Of a stretch of 17,167 nt of DNA, positions 8,909 through 16,470 are shown piece by piece. The notes beneath the pieces are model-generated. The model worked only from the letters and a program-made list of their open reading frames with translations. It was not told where the DNA came from and searched no databases. The stretch spans positions 1 through 17,167 of the forward strand of contig JBFWWB010000056.1 in NCBI GenBank assembly GCA_050246435.1. The letters run 5' to 3'. This DNA comes from JAKFWI01 sp050246435 (GTDB taxonomy: Bacteria > Pseudomonadota > Alphaproteobacteria > Caulobacterales > Aquidulcibacteraceae). Position 1 is the first letter of the stretch. Each line of letters opens with the position of its first letter. The position numbers and the translations under genes are program-made.

Positions 8909-11119
8909 TCAAAACCGCCACCGCACGCCGGCGATCACGCTCAACGGTTGGCCGGCATAGATCGAACCCGTCGCCGCCTGCAACGTCGCGAGCCCATTTT
9001 GCGCGCCTGTAGTGGTATTGAGACTATTGGCGAGGTTGGACGCCGAGGAGACGTAGGTCTTGTCCGTCAGGTTCTGCCCCTGCACGAACACGCGCACACC
9101 CGAAAGCGCGCCGGCGCTGCGCGAGAAATCGTAATGCAGATTGGCGTTCACCAAGGTGTAGCCCGGCGCCTTCGCGATATTGGCGTTGTCGATGGCCGCA
9201 CTTTGACGCCAGCTGGTTTCGACGAAGGCGCCCCAGCCGCCCAGCGCGCCCGCTTTCGCGTCGTAGCCGATGCGCGCCGTCGCGGTTTGCGGCGCAACGC
9301 CGGGGATCTTGTTCCCCGCACGGTCGAACACGGAAGAGAACGCGCCCGCGCTCAGCCGCTCGTCATAGCGCGTGTAGATCTGATCGTTCAGAAGATACGC
9401 GGCGGACGCATAAAAGCCTGCGAACCCGGAGGGACGCCATTCGCCGGAAGCCTCGATCCCGCGGTGCTCCGAACGCGGCGCGTTGTAGGTGTAGGACAGA
9501 AGATTGGCGCCGGCCGATTGGCTGACCAGCTCGTCCTGGAAGAACTCGTAGAAGCCCGTCAGGCTGACGCGGACATCTCCCGCCGCGAAGGCTACGCCGA
9601 GATCGGCGCCGGTCATCTTTTGCGGATCGAGCGCGATGTTATTGCCGGGAACGCCCGCCGGGGTGACGAACAGATTCGTCGCCTGAGGCGTGCCGTAAGC
9701 GGCGGCCACCCGCGCCCGCAGCGTCCAGTTCTCGTCCGGCGTGAAGGTGACGGCGGCTTCGGGCGCAACATTGAAGAAGGTGCGATCCGCAGCGATGCGC
9801 GAGATCGCCGGCGCTGCGGCCGCGGGATACGTGTAGGCGCTCTGCGTCGCCTTCAGCCGCGTATGCTCGCCGCCGACGCCGAACGCCAAGGTCCAGCGCG
9901 GATCGGGCGTGATCTCGGCGCGCGCGCGCACCCCGGCGTTGAAATGCGTGCCCAGCGTCGCGGTGGAAAGCCCGCCCAGCGCCGCATTGCCGCCGGGCGC
10001 CAGATTGTAGGAATAGGAATTGATGTCTTCGTAGTTGGCGAACGCGCCGGCGAACAGGGTGGCTTTCGCGCCGCGCTTCGTCACGTCGCTGATGAGGTTG
10101 AAGGATGGAAATGTGCCTACAGCACTGGTAGCGCTGGTGGGTTGGTTGATGTCGCGGTTGTCCCAGACGAGTTGGCTGCGCCACGTCGTTTCAGCGTCGA
10201 AATCATGCTCCCAGCGGGCGCCCACGATGGTGCGCCGGTCATCGCGCTTGAGGCCCGCCTGATCGGCGCTCAGCGAAACACGCGCGCCGTTAAAGCCGTT
10301 GGCGAACACGCTGACAGAGGCGCACGCGGCGCCCGTAAGATCGTCGCAGGCCGCCTGATGCGGATTGGCCAGGAACTGGCTCAGCGACAGCCGGATCGAG
10401 AGATCGGCCCGCATGTCGTTGTTGATGAACTTCACCGTCAGGCGGTCGCGCGGCGTGAGCGAGAGCGTGGCGCGCGCGTTCTCGGTGATGGTGGAATAAC
10501 CGGTGTGCTGGGTGAAGCCGTCGCCGCGGACGTAGGAAACGAAGGCTGCGTAGTCGCTGGCCTCCCCGGCGCCGCCGAACGCGGCGAACACGTTGGCGTA
10601 GCCGTCGGAGCCCGCATCCGCGCTCACCTCGAATCCATTGAGATCGCGCCCGGCGCGGGTGCGGAAAAAGATCGCCCCGCCCGTGGCGTAATTGCCGTAG
10701 AGCGCAGAGGACGGCCCATGCGCGACGTCGATCGCGGCATAGGCGTGAGGATCGACCAGATCGGTGCGGGCCAGGCCGTCCGGTTGCGTCACCGGGAATC
10801 CGTCCTCGAACACCTGCACGTTGCGCACGCCGAACGTGCTGCGCGCGTTGGAGCCGCGTACCGAGATCGAAATGTCGCGCGGACCGTTGCCGAAGGCGTA
10901 AGTCACGCCCGGCTGCAGCGCGATGATGTCGCCGATGTGGGCGGCGGGCGAATTCTCGAACGCCGCGCGTGTCACGCCGGTGGCGGACTGGCCGGCAGGG
11001 ATGGCGGCGACATCGATCGCCTTGCCTGTGACGACGATGCTTCCATCGCGCGGATCGGCGAAGGCGGCGGGCGTAAGGGCGAGCGCGCCCAGGAGAGCTG
11101 CGTGAAACGTGCTTTGCAT
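8909..11119 (-). CDS. TonB-dependent outer-membrane receptor
   Basis: This 736-residue outer-membrane active transporter is energised by TonB-ExbBD. It has a signal peptide (1-21, cleavage after AFA) and a TonB-box-like DGSIVVTG (25-32), then a plug domain at about 45-155 with SVRGSNARSTFGVRNVQVFEDGFPV and GPSSALYGNYATGGAIFF. The 22-strand barrel follows and ends in an aromatic residue (VRWRF), the usual outer-membrane assembly signal. A cysteine pair (C258 and C266) follows the segment RLSLSQFLANPHQA, probably disulfide-linked in an extracellular loop. The ligand is not evident. The DUF2946 gene upstream and the PepSY gene 14 bases downstream suggest a metal or metal-chelate rather than the organic substrate of the nearby oxygenases. 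The Shine-Dalgarno is weak, but this ATG begins the signal peptide exactly. Confidence 0.92.
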   Translation of the reverse strand: MQSTFHAALLGALALTPAAFADPRDGSIVVTGKAIDVAAIPAGQSATGVTRAAFENSPAAHIGDIIALQPGVTYAFGNGPRDISISVRGSNARSTFGVRNVQVFEDGFPVTQPDGLARTDLVDPHAYAAIDVAHGPSSALYGNYATGGAIFFRTRAGRDLNGFEVSADAGSDGYANVFAAFGGAGEASDYAAFVSYVRGDGFTQHTGYSTITENARATLSLTPRDRLTVKFINNDMRADLSIRLSLSQFLANPHQAACDDLTGAACASVSVFANGFNGARVSLSADQAGLKRDDRRTIVGARWEHDFDAETTWRSQLVWDNRDINQPTSATSAVGTFPSFNLISDVTKRGAKATLFAGAFANYEDINSYSYNLAPGGNAALGGLSTATLGTHFNAGVRARAEITPDPRWTLAFGVGGEHTRLKATQSAYTYPAAAAPAISRIAADRTFFNVAPEAAVTFTPDENWTLRARVAAAYGTPQATNLFVTPAGVPGNNIALDPQKMTGADLGVAFAAGDVRVSLTGFYEFFQDELVSQSAGANLLSYTYNAPRSEHRGIEASGEWRPSGFAGFYASAAYLLNDQIYTRYDERLSAGAFSSVFDRAGNKIPGVAPQTATARIGYDAKAGALGGWGAFVETSWRQSAAIDNANIAKAPGYTLVNANLHYDFSRSAGALSGVRVFVQGQNLTDKTYVSSASNLANSLNTTTGAQNGLATLQAATGSIYAGQPLSVIAGVRWRF

Positions 11120-11137
11120 GATGGATGCGCCTGATCG

Positions 11138-11155
11138 ATCGGCGCGAGCGCCGAT
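11138..11155. promoter_or_regulatory. Perfect dyad upstream of the TonB receptor
   Basis: ATCGGCGC and GCGCCGAT are separated by 2 bases, forming an 18-bp near-perfect palindrome 18 bases before the receptor ATG. On the - strand it begins within or next to a weak promoter candidate (TTTTCA, 16 bases, CACTAT), so it would cover the transcription start. It could be an operator for a dimeric repressor, or a 7-bp, 4-base-loop RNA hairpin in the leader. It does not resemble a Fur box. Confidence 0.4.
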
Positions 11156-11203
11156 AGTGAACCCTTGCGCCGCAATGAAAATGGGCGCGCTACGCGGAGG
11201 CGT

Positions 11204-11611
11204 TCAGGCGAAAAGCGGCGGGCCGCGCGCGGGCAACGGCGGGCCGGCGGGCTGCAGCGACGGGCGCTCAGCGCGTGGCGTGCGCGGCGCGAGCACCGCC
11301 GCACCGTGTGGCGCAGCAATGGAAACGCCCTGTGCGCCAGCGGCCGGGGCGTTCAGCGCCGCGAACGCGCACGGCGCCTTGTTCTTTTCCCCGCCGCCAG
11401 GCTTCGGCGCATGATCCGGCGCAACGAGCTTGCCCGTCGCCAGATCGAGCACAGCTTCGACCGGCCCCATGCTGGAGCAGAGCGTCACCGTCAGCCGGTG
11501 GTGGCCGTCGTTCGCCAGCATGAAGCCGGCGGGCACAGCCACGCGCAGGGCGAGCGCAATCACCGCGAGCAAAAGGCCCGCCGCGCGCCATGTATGCCGA
11601 ATCCCACCCAT
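11204..11611 (-). CDS. DUF2946-like small membrane protein
   Basis: This 135-residue protein has one clear membrane helix near the N-terminus (about 11-31, GLLLAVIALALRVAVPAGFM) and a second weakly hydrophobic stretch (82-108). It has the DUF2946 layout: a helix ending in VPAGFM, then a short segment with His and a cysteine (HHRLTVTLC, C45), a polar charged loop with H67, a second cysteine (APCAFAA, C81), and a Pro-rich tail ending RGPPLFA. Proteins of this type are commonly found beside TonB receptors and PepSY proteins and are suspected of a metal, possibly copper, role, but the biochemistry is unknown. ATG 11611 is chosen because it directly precedes the helix; the Shine-Dalgarno (AAGAG, 10 bases away) is weak and longer frames upstream read Arg/Ser-rich shadow sequence. 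It starts 61 bases after the oxygenase beta subunit stop. Confidence 0.7.
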   Translation of the reverse strand: MGGIRHTWRAAGLLLAVIALALRVAVPAGFMLANDGHHRLTVTLCSSMGPVEAVLDLATGKLVAPDHAPKPGGGEKNKAPCAFAALNAPAAGAQGVSIAAPHGAAVLAPRTPRAERPSLQPAGPPLPARGPPLFA

Positions 11612-11672
11612 GCGAAGCAGGCTCTTACGCGCACATGGCCTCACGCGCGCTTCGACAGATCGCCGCAACGCC

Positions 11673-12170
11673 TCAGAGCGGCGCGGTGATCCGCCCATGC
11701 TCGCGCAGCCCGTCAAGATCGAGGAAGACGCGCTTCTCCTTGATGCGGAAGCCGCCGCCTTCCTGCGCCAAGCGGTATTTCGTCCGCCCCACATAAGTCA
11801 GCGTGCGGCCGTGCGCGGTGCGCGCGGCGCTAAAATTGCACACTGCCGCAACCTCGTTCGCCGCCGGCGCGGAAACGCGCACGTTGGAGATGAGCCGGCG
11901 CATGCGCGAGTGGGGAAACTCCGCGAAGGCCGTCTTCTTCATCAGCCGCTTGGCGCGCTCGCGCAGGCGGTGATGATTGTCGGCGATGTAGAACAGGCTG
12001 TTGCGCGGAGACGCATCCTCGGGAAGATCGGTGCTGGGCACGAGATAGGCGCCGTCCTCGGTGAAGAGATCGACCCATTCCTCCAGGCGCCAAGAATCGA
12101 GCAGCTCGGCTTCCGCGAACAGGAATTGCTCCACTTGCGCGGCCAGCGCGGGATCGGCGGCGGCGCTCAT
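11673..12170 (-). CDS. Aromatic-ring-hydroxylating (Rieske) oxygenase beta subunit
   Basis: This 165-residue structural subunit (Ring_hydroxyl_B, NTF2/SnoaL-like fold) pairs with the alpha subunit encoded just upstream, normally as an alpha3-beta3 hexamer. Landmarks are FLFAEAELLDSWRLEEWVDL (17-36), TEDGAYLVPSTD (37-48), NSLFYIADNHHRLRERAKRL (57-76), PHSRMRRLISNVRV (86-99) and TYVGRTKYRL (125-134) ahead of the C-terminal strand FRIKEKRVFLD. The beta subunit carries no metal centre. The ATG overlaps the alpha subunit stop as ATGA, which indicates translational coupling and a fixed subunit ratio. Length is normal for the family. Confidence 0.92.
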   Translation of the reverse strand: MSAAADPALAAQVEQFLFAEAELLDSWRLEEWVDLFTEDGAYLVPSTDLPEDASPRNSLFYIADNHHRLRERAKRLMKKTAFAEFPHSRMRRLISNVRVSAPAANEVAAVCNFSAARTAHGRTLTYVGRTKYRLAQEGGGFRIKEKRVFLDLDGLREHGRITAPL

Positions 12171-13447
12171 CGCGCCGCTCCGTTCAGGCGCATCTGGGCG
12201 CGCCAGCGTTTCCAAAAGCCGCGCATCTGGATTTCGTCTTCCCAATCCTGCTCGTCGAAGCCTAGCCCCTTGGAGATGTCGGACCACTCGGCTTCCGGCG
12301 CGCCGCGATAGCCGCGCTGGCAGGACTCGAGCGCCTCGATATCGTCGGGCGTGGCGAAACCCGCAGGGCCCAGGAATTCGAGGTAGTTGTCGAGCCGGAC
12401 GGCCAACATATCCTCCGGCTCATCCTTGGGCGCGAGCGCCCAGGAGTGCACGATCATGCTGTTCGCGCTGACCGGCTGGAAGGTGCGCACCGTCACCGCG
12501 CCAATATCGTTCAGGACGAAATTCGGGAACACCAGCATATTGCGGCTCTTGAGCGCGATACGATCGGCGCGCTCGGCGCTCATGCGTGTTTTCAACTCCT
12601 GATGCGCCGCCTCGACGCGCGATTTCGCCGCCTCGCCCCACATCGGAATCCATTGCGCGACGGGCCTGCCCCAGGGCCCGAAATATTCGACGACGCTGTG
12701 GCCATCGCCCAAATCGCGGGAGACGCCGCCCCCGCGCGCCAGCGGGTTCACCGCCCCGGTCGTGCTGGTGAGATATTCGATATAGGTCGGGTGAAGGGAT
12801 TGGCCGTGATAGATGTCAACGCTGTTCTCCGCCATCATCTTCCAATTCGCGTGAATCACATATTCATGCGCGCCCGGCACGATGCGCATGCCCGCCTTCG
12901 ATTGATCGAGCACCAGATCGATGAATTCACGCGCGTTGCCTAGGTAGGACTCCAGCGGCTCGGCGGCACGGTCGAAATTCACGAAAAAGAAGCCGCGATA
13001 CTCTTCCAGGCGCGGCACGGCCGGCAGATTCAGCGACCCATCGGCGTTTATCTCCTTGGGATAGCGCGCTTCCCCCGGCCGCCCGAGGAGCTTGCCGTCC
13101 GCGCCGAACACCCAGCCGTGATACATGCAGGTGAAGCTGCGGGCCTGGCCGCGCCGTTCGGCGCAGAGCTCCGCCCCGCGATGGGCGCACAGATTGAAGA
13201 AGGCGCGTATCTGCCCATCCATCCCGCGTATGAACAGGAGCGCGCGATTGGCGATGCGGCGCGTGAGGAACGATCCCGGCTGGGCCAGTTCCGACTCGTG
13301 GCCGAGATAAAGCCATGTGCGCCGGAAGATGCGCTCCATCTCGTCGCGATAGACGCCCTCATCGTGATAAGCGCGGCGCGCGACGCGAAAGGCGCCGTGA
13401 CCGTTATTCTCCACCACAAGCGACTCATAGTCTGCGGTTTCCGCCAT
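12167..13447 (-). CDS. Aromatic-ring-hydroxylating (Rieske) oxygenase alpha subunit
   Basis: This 426-residue catalytic subunit of a Rieske non-haem iron oxygenase adds O2 to an aromatic or alicyclic substrate, using electrons from a ferredoxin and reductase that are not in this window. The N-terminal Rieske domain has C87-x-H89-x17-C107-x2-H110, the canonical [2Fe-2S] spacing. The catalytic domain has AENSVDIYHGQSLHPTY with bridging D211 and iron ligands H214 and H219, and the third ligand in TPDDIEALESCQRG (D368 or D369). All key residues are present. ATG 13447 is preferred over GTG 13474 because GAGGG lies a few bases upstream. It is followed by its beta subunit and preceded by a GPH-type transporter with an 80-base gap. 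The substrate cannot be read from sequence. Confidence 0.95.
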   Translation of the reverse strand: MAETADYESLVVENNGHGAFRVARRAYHDEGVYRDEMERIFRRTWLYLGHESELAQPGSFLTRRIANRALLFIRGMDGQIRAFFNLCAHRGAELCAERRGQARSFTCMYHGWVFGADGKLLGRPGEARYPKEINADGSLNLPAVPRLEEYRGFFFVNFDRAAEPLESYLGNAREFIDLVLDQSKAGMRIVPGAHEYVIHANWKMMAENSVDIYHGQSLHPTYIEYLTSTTGAVNPLARGGGVSRDLGDGHSVVEYFGPWGRPVAQWIPMWGEAAKSRVEAAHQELKTRMSAERADRIALKSRNMLVFPNFVLNDIGAVTVRTFQPVSANSMIVHSWALAPKDEPEDMLAVRLDNYLEFLGPAGFATPDDIEALESCQRGYRGAPEAEWSDISKGLGFDEQDWEDEIQMRGFWKRWRAQMRLNGAAR

Positions 13448-13504
13448 GACGCCCTCGTGCTTCCCGGCCGCCACTATTCCCGAACGTCCGCGCGGCGCGC
13501 AACG

Positions 13505-13510
13505 GATTTA
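13505..13510 (-). promoter_or_regulatory. Weak -10 candidate ahead of the Rieske alpha gene
   Basis: TAAATC on the - strand in the 80-base gap before the alpha subunit fits the core of the Caulobacter -10 (TANAWC), but no convincing -35 precedes it. It would permit separate transcription of the oxygenase pair with a leader of about 50 bases. Confidence 0.2.
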
Positions 13511-13527
13511 CGCGAGACGCCGCGCGA

Positions 13528-15015
13528 TCACGCGCCGCCGCCCGTCGCCGGTTCGGGCGCCTCAGTCTTGCTTTGGGCCGGATGGCGCTCAGCGAGCTTG
13601 CGGCGCGTCTCTTCGAACGTCTTCTGGTCGATCTTGTACTGCGCGTAGAAGAACACCGAGATCAGTCCTGGCGCCACGGCGACGATGCCGCCGATCCACG
13701 CCAGATGCGTGATGATGTCGTAATCGACATGGCCGGGCGTGGCGTTCTTCGGGAAATGCACGATATCCAGCGCCAAGCCGGCCAGGAGCTGCCCGACGGC
13801 GAGATCGATCTTCGCGAACAGCGTGCGCGTCGCGTAGAGGACGCCCTCCTGCCTGCGCCCGACACGCAGCTCGTTTTCATCGGCGATATCGCCCAGGGCC
13901 GATCCCGTGGAGATGAAAATCCCGCAGCTCACGATCGAATTGAGGCCGGTCGCGAAGATCAGGACCGGCAGGATGAGTGGATCGTTTCCGCGCGGCAGCA
14001 CGCCCATCAGCCCCAGCGCGACGGGCACGGCGGGGATCACGGCGAGACCGAACACGCAGATCGCCATGGCCAGGCGCTTGCCGAAGCGGCGATGAAACCA
14101 CGGGGTGATAAGAAAGCCGATATAAAAGCCGGTGATCGAGCCCAGAGCGAACCAGCGCAATTGTTCAGAGCTCAGCTGCCAGAAATACGTGTTGATATAA
14201 ATCGCGAGGCCGACAGTGAGCCCGCTCGCCATGCTGATGAAGAAATAGCCGACGAGCAGGTACACGTAATTCATGTTCGACATCGCCGCCCCGATATCCT
14301 TGAAGAATTCGAAGGGCGAGAATTTCGGCAGATCGTCGGCGATCTTGTGCAGCGTGGGAATGCGGTCGCGCGTGAACCAGGCCGAAGCGAAGAGCAGAAC
14401 GAGCGTGACACCGGCCAAGACGAACCCGAAGGGACTGTACGCCTCCGGGTTCAGCAGGCCCTTCGGGTATTCGGGCGTTTTGTGGAAGAACAGCGTGTAC
14501 GCCGCGAAGGTCGTGATCGAGGTGCTGAGCAGCTGGAACAGCACGTTCCAGCTCAACAGCCGGCTGCGTTCCACGAAATCGCGGCTCATCTCGCCGGCCA
14601 GCGCCAGGTGGGGCGTATGGTACACGGCCATGCACACGCGCAGGCTGATGCAGAAAATCGTGAACCAGGCGAACAGCCAAATCCCGGAAAGCGCTTCCGG
14701 CGGATTGAAGATGGCGATGAAGGAGATCGCGATCGGGATGGGGGCGGCGAACATGTAGGGGTGGCGGCGGCCCCATTTGCCGCGCGTGCGATCCGAGATG
14801 GAGCCGATCAGCGGATCGGCCAGACCGTCCAGCAGGATGCCGAGGCTGATCGCCATGCCCGCCATGGTGGCGGGCATGCCCAGCACCTGATTGTAGAAGA
14901 ACAGCGCAAAGCTGCCGACGCCGGTGAGCGCGACATTCTCCGCCGCCGAGCCCAACGCGAACATGATCTTGGTGCGCAGCGGAATGCTTATCGCGCCTTG
15001 CGCCGGCTCAGCCAT
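13528..15015 (-). CDS. MFS transporter, GPH/MFS_2 type
   Basis: This 495-residue protein has about 12 membrane helices and is of the glycoside-pentoside-hexuronide:cation symporter (MFS_2) type. The signature is clear: DGLADPLIGSISDRTRGKWG (63-82) followed by RRHPYMF, then a second-half ENELRVGRRQEGVLYATRT segment. Members take up sugars and related compounds by cation symport, but many in alphaproteobacterial catabolic clusters have other, unknown substrates. The C-terminal tail (KTFEETRRKLAERHPAQSKTEAPEPA) is polar and cytosolic. ATG 15015 with GGGGGAG just upstream is chosen; a TTG at 15030 is an alternative that would add five residues. It lies 80 bases before the Rieske alpha gene and 136 bases after the EntS-type gene, so it may head a sub-operon. 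Confidence 0.88.
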   Translation of the reverse strand: MAEPAQGAISIPLRTKIMFALGSAAENVALTGVGSFALFFYNQVLGMPATMAGMAISLGILLDGLADPLIGSISDRTRGKWGRRHPYMFAAPIPIAISFIAIFNPPEALSGIWLFAWFTIFCISLRVCMAVYHTPHLALAGEMSRDFVERSRLLSWNVLFQLLSTSITTFAAYTLFFHKTPEYPKGLLNPEAYSPFGFVLAGVTLVLLFASAWFTRDRIPTLHKIADDLPKFSPFEFFKDIGAAMSNMNYVYLLVGYFFISMASGLTVGLAIYINTYFWQLSSEQLRWFALGSITGFYIGFLITPWFHRRFGKRLAMAICVFGLAVIPAVPVALGLMGVLPRGNDPLILPVLIFATGLNSIVSCGIFISTGSALGDIADENELRVGRRQEGVLYATRTLFAKIDLAVGQLLAGLALDIVHFPKNATPGHVDYDIITHLAWIGGIVAVAPGLISVFFYAQYKIDQKTFEETRRKLAERHPAQSKTEAPEPATGGGA

Positions 15016-15038
15016 TTCTCCCCCATCCAATTTGCGCG

Positions 15039-15065
15039 GCCTCTTGGCGAGGCGTCTGGCGCCAG
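15039..15065 (-). other. Hairpin and palindrome in the GPH transporter leader
   Basis: GCCTC/GAGGC (15039-15043 and 15049-15053) forms a 5-bp stem with a 5-base loop, and CTGGCGCCAG (15056-15065) is a perfect 10-bp palindrome. Both lie between the candidate promoter and the start codon and could be an operator plus leader hairpin. Confidence 0.3.
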
Positions 15066-15086
15066 TCTGGACCGGGCGGGCGGCGG

Positions 15087-15115
15087 GGACAACGCGGAAC
15101 GGCCGCTACGGTCAA
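15087..15115 (-). promoter_or_regulatory. Candidate promoter of the GPH transporter gene
   Basis: TTGACC (15115-15110) is a good -35 and is followed after 17 bases by TTGTCC (15092-15087), a poor -10. The leader to ATG 15015 would be about 65 bases. Confidence 0.25.
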
Positions 15116-15151
15116 ACACTTTGGTGATCGCGCAAGGTGCAACGGCCGGCG

Positions 15152-16405
15152 CTAGCGCGTGTTCTGCGGGGCCAGGCCCACGCCGGCGACGCCGCGCCAG
15201 AGCTTCAGCGTCAGCGCCGTCAGCACCAGGCCTTCGACGCCCATGATAATGACCGCCTTCTGCGCGCCGAATATCTCCGCCAGCACCCCGATATGGAGCA
15301 CGCCCAGCGGCGAAAGCCCGATGCAGGTCGCCAAGAGGCCGAGAATCAGCCCGCGCGTTTCCGGCGAACTCAGCAGGTAGATCAAGGTCACCTGCATCAC
15401 CGCGAAACCCGCCCCGCCGAAGCCGGACGCGAACAGAAATATTCCGGCCATCGCCGGGTTGGCGCTGGCGGCGAAGCCCACCATCATCACCAGGTAGAAC
15501 ACCATGCTGGCGCAGAAGATGCGGCCGTAGCTATCCGCCGGAGCCCAGTGGCGCAGCGCCAGCGCGGCAAGGAAGGCGCCCATCCCGTCGAGCGAGACCA
15601 TCAGGCCGACTTGGCTTTCGGTGAGCCCGAAACCGCCCTTGGCGATCACCGGGGCCATGCTGACGGCGGGCCAGCCGACAAGATTGTAGATCGCGGTGAT
15701 GACAAAGACGCCGGCAAGACCCGTATCCTGCTTCACCAGCTTCATGCCGCCGACGATCTGGCCCAAATAGGAGCGCTGCAGCGCCGCCGGCGCGCGCGTG
15801 GTGCGCAGATTGACGCTCGACACGGTGAGGAACACCCCCAGCAGCGCCGCTGCACTCAGCCAGAACACGCTCATGCCCATCGACGCCGCCAGCACGCCGC
15901 CCACGAGCGGCCCGGCCACGCGCGAAAGATTGTTGGTGGCGGCGTCCACAGCCATCGCCTGGCGCATACGCGCGGCGCCCACCACCTCGCCCATCATCAG
16001 CCGGCGGATCGGCAGGTCGGCCGCGGTGATCACCCCGTTCACGAAGATGAGCGGCCACAGCATCCACACCTGCAGCCAGCCGAGCGTGGCTAAAGTTGCG
16101 ATCGTCGACGAGCTGACAATCGCCGCGCCGACGACGCAGCGCAGGATCGTGCGCGGCTGGAACCGGTCGACCAGCGCGCCGATAGCCGCGCCGAGGAACG
16201 CGAAGGGCGCCAGGCGGCAAGTCGCCGTCAGCGCCACCAGCAGCGCGGAATGCGTGGTCTGGTAGACGTACAGCGCCACCACCAGCATTTCGAGCCACTG
16301 CACGACGTTCGAGATGCAGCCCGCCATCCACAGGCGCACGAAATCACCGATGGCGAAAAGGCTGCCGCCCGCCGCCGCTGGCTCACGATCCGTCGCTGTC
16401 GGCAT
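15152..16405 (-). CDS. MFS transporter, EntS/MFS_3-like
   Basis: This 417-residue protein has 10-12 hydrophobic segments and resembles the MFS_3 group that includes the enterobactin exporter EntS. The N-terminal GDFVRLWMAGCISNVVQWLE matches the family start, followed by LVDRFQPRT (82-90) in the loop after helix 2, IRRLMMGEVVG, and AVDAATNNLSRVAGPLVGG (171-189), which is characteristic of this group. Members are often exporters of siderophores, drugs or metabolites; the substrate here is unknown. ATG 16405 is preceded by GAGAGGG. A TACAAT -10-like box at 16467-16462, just past the preceding gene's stop and with no good -35, could allow separate transcription. It sits between two oxygenase genes where a beta subunit might have been expected. 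Confidence 0.88.
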   Translation of the reverse strand: MPTATDREPAAAGGSLFAIGDFVRLWMAGCISNVVQWLEMLVVALYVYQTTHSALLVALTATCRLAPFAFLGAAIGALVDRFQPRTILRCVVGAAIVSSSTIATLATLGWLQVWMLWPLIFVNGVITAADLPIRRLMMGEVVGAARMRQAMAVDAATNNLSRVAGPLVGGVLAASMGMSVFWLSAAALLGVFLTVSSVNLRTTRAPAALQRSYLGQIVGGMKLVKQDTGLAGVFVITAIYNLVGWPAVSMAPVIAKGGFGLTESQVGLMVSLDGMGAFLAALALRHWAPADSYGRIFCASMVFYLVMMVGFAASANPAMAGIFLFASGFGGAGFAVMQVTLIYLLSSPETRGLILGLLATCIGLSPLGVLHIGVLAEIFGAQKAVIIMGVEGLVLTALTLKLWRGVAGVGLAPQNTR

Positions 16406-16413
16406 CGCCCTCT

Positions 16414-16453
16414 CGCCCGTGCGCGCACGATGCGCAGGCGCGCCCGTGCGCGC
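16414..16453. repeat. 13-bp direct repeat in the MFS_3 leader
   Basis: CGCCCGTGCGCGC occurs at 16414-16426 and again at 16441-16453, 27 bases start to start, in the 65-base gap between the truncated Rieske gene and the MFS_3 gene. The first copy runs into the palindrome GTGCGCGCAC. In such GC-rich sequence this may be chance. Confidence 0.35.
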
Positions 16454-16470
16454 CGGCGCTCATTGTAAGA

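Noticed and set aside
8948..11134. Long open frame (728 codons) on the + strand opposite the TonB receptor
   Set aside because: Its composition is Arg/Gly/Ala-rich without recognisable motifs, whereas the - strand frame encodes a complete receptor with signal peptide, plug, barrel and terminal Phe.
11612..11672. Possible terminator between the Rieske beta gene and the DUF2946 gene (CGAAGC/GCTTCG inverted repeat)
   Set aside because: The 6-bp arms are about 30 bases apart, there is no T tract, and inner pairing is weak.
13573..15246. Long open frame (557 codons) on the + strand opposite the GPH transporter
   Set aside because: The translation is dominated by Arg, Asp, Gln and His without hydrophobic periodicity, as expected for the complement of a membrane-protein gene.
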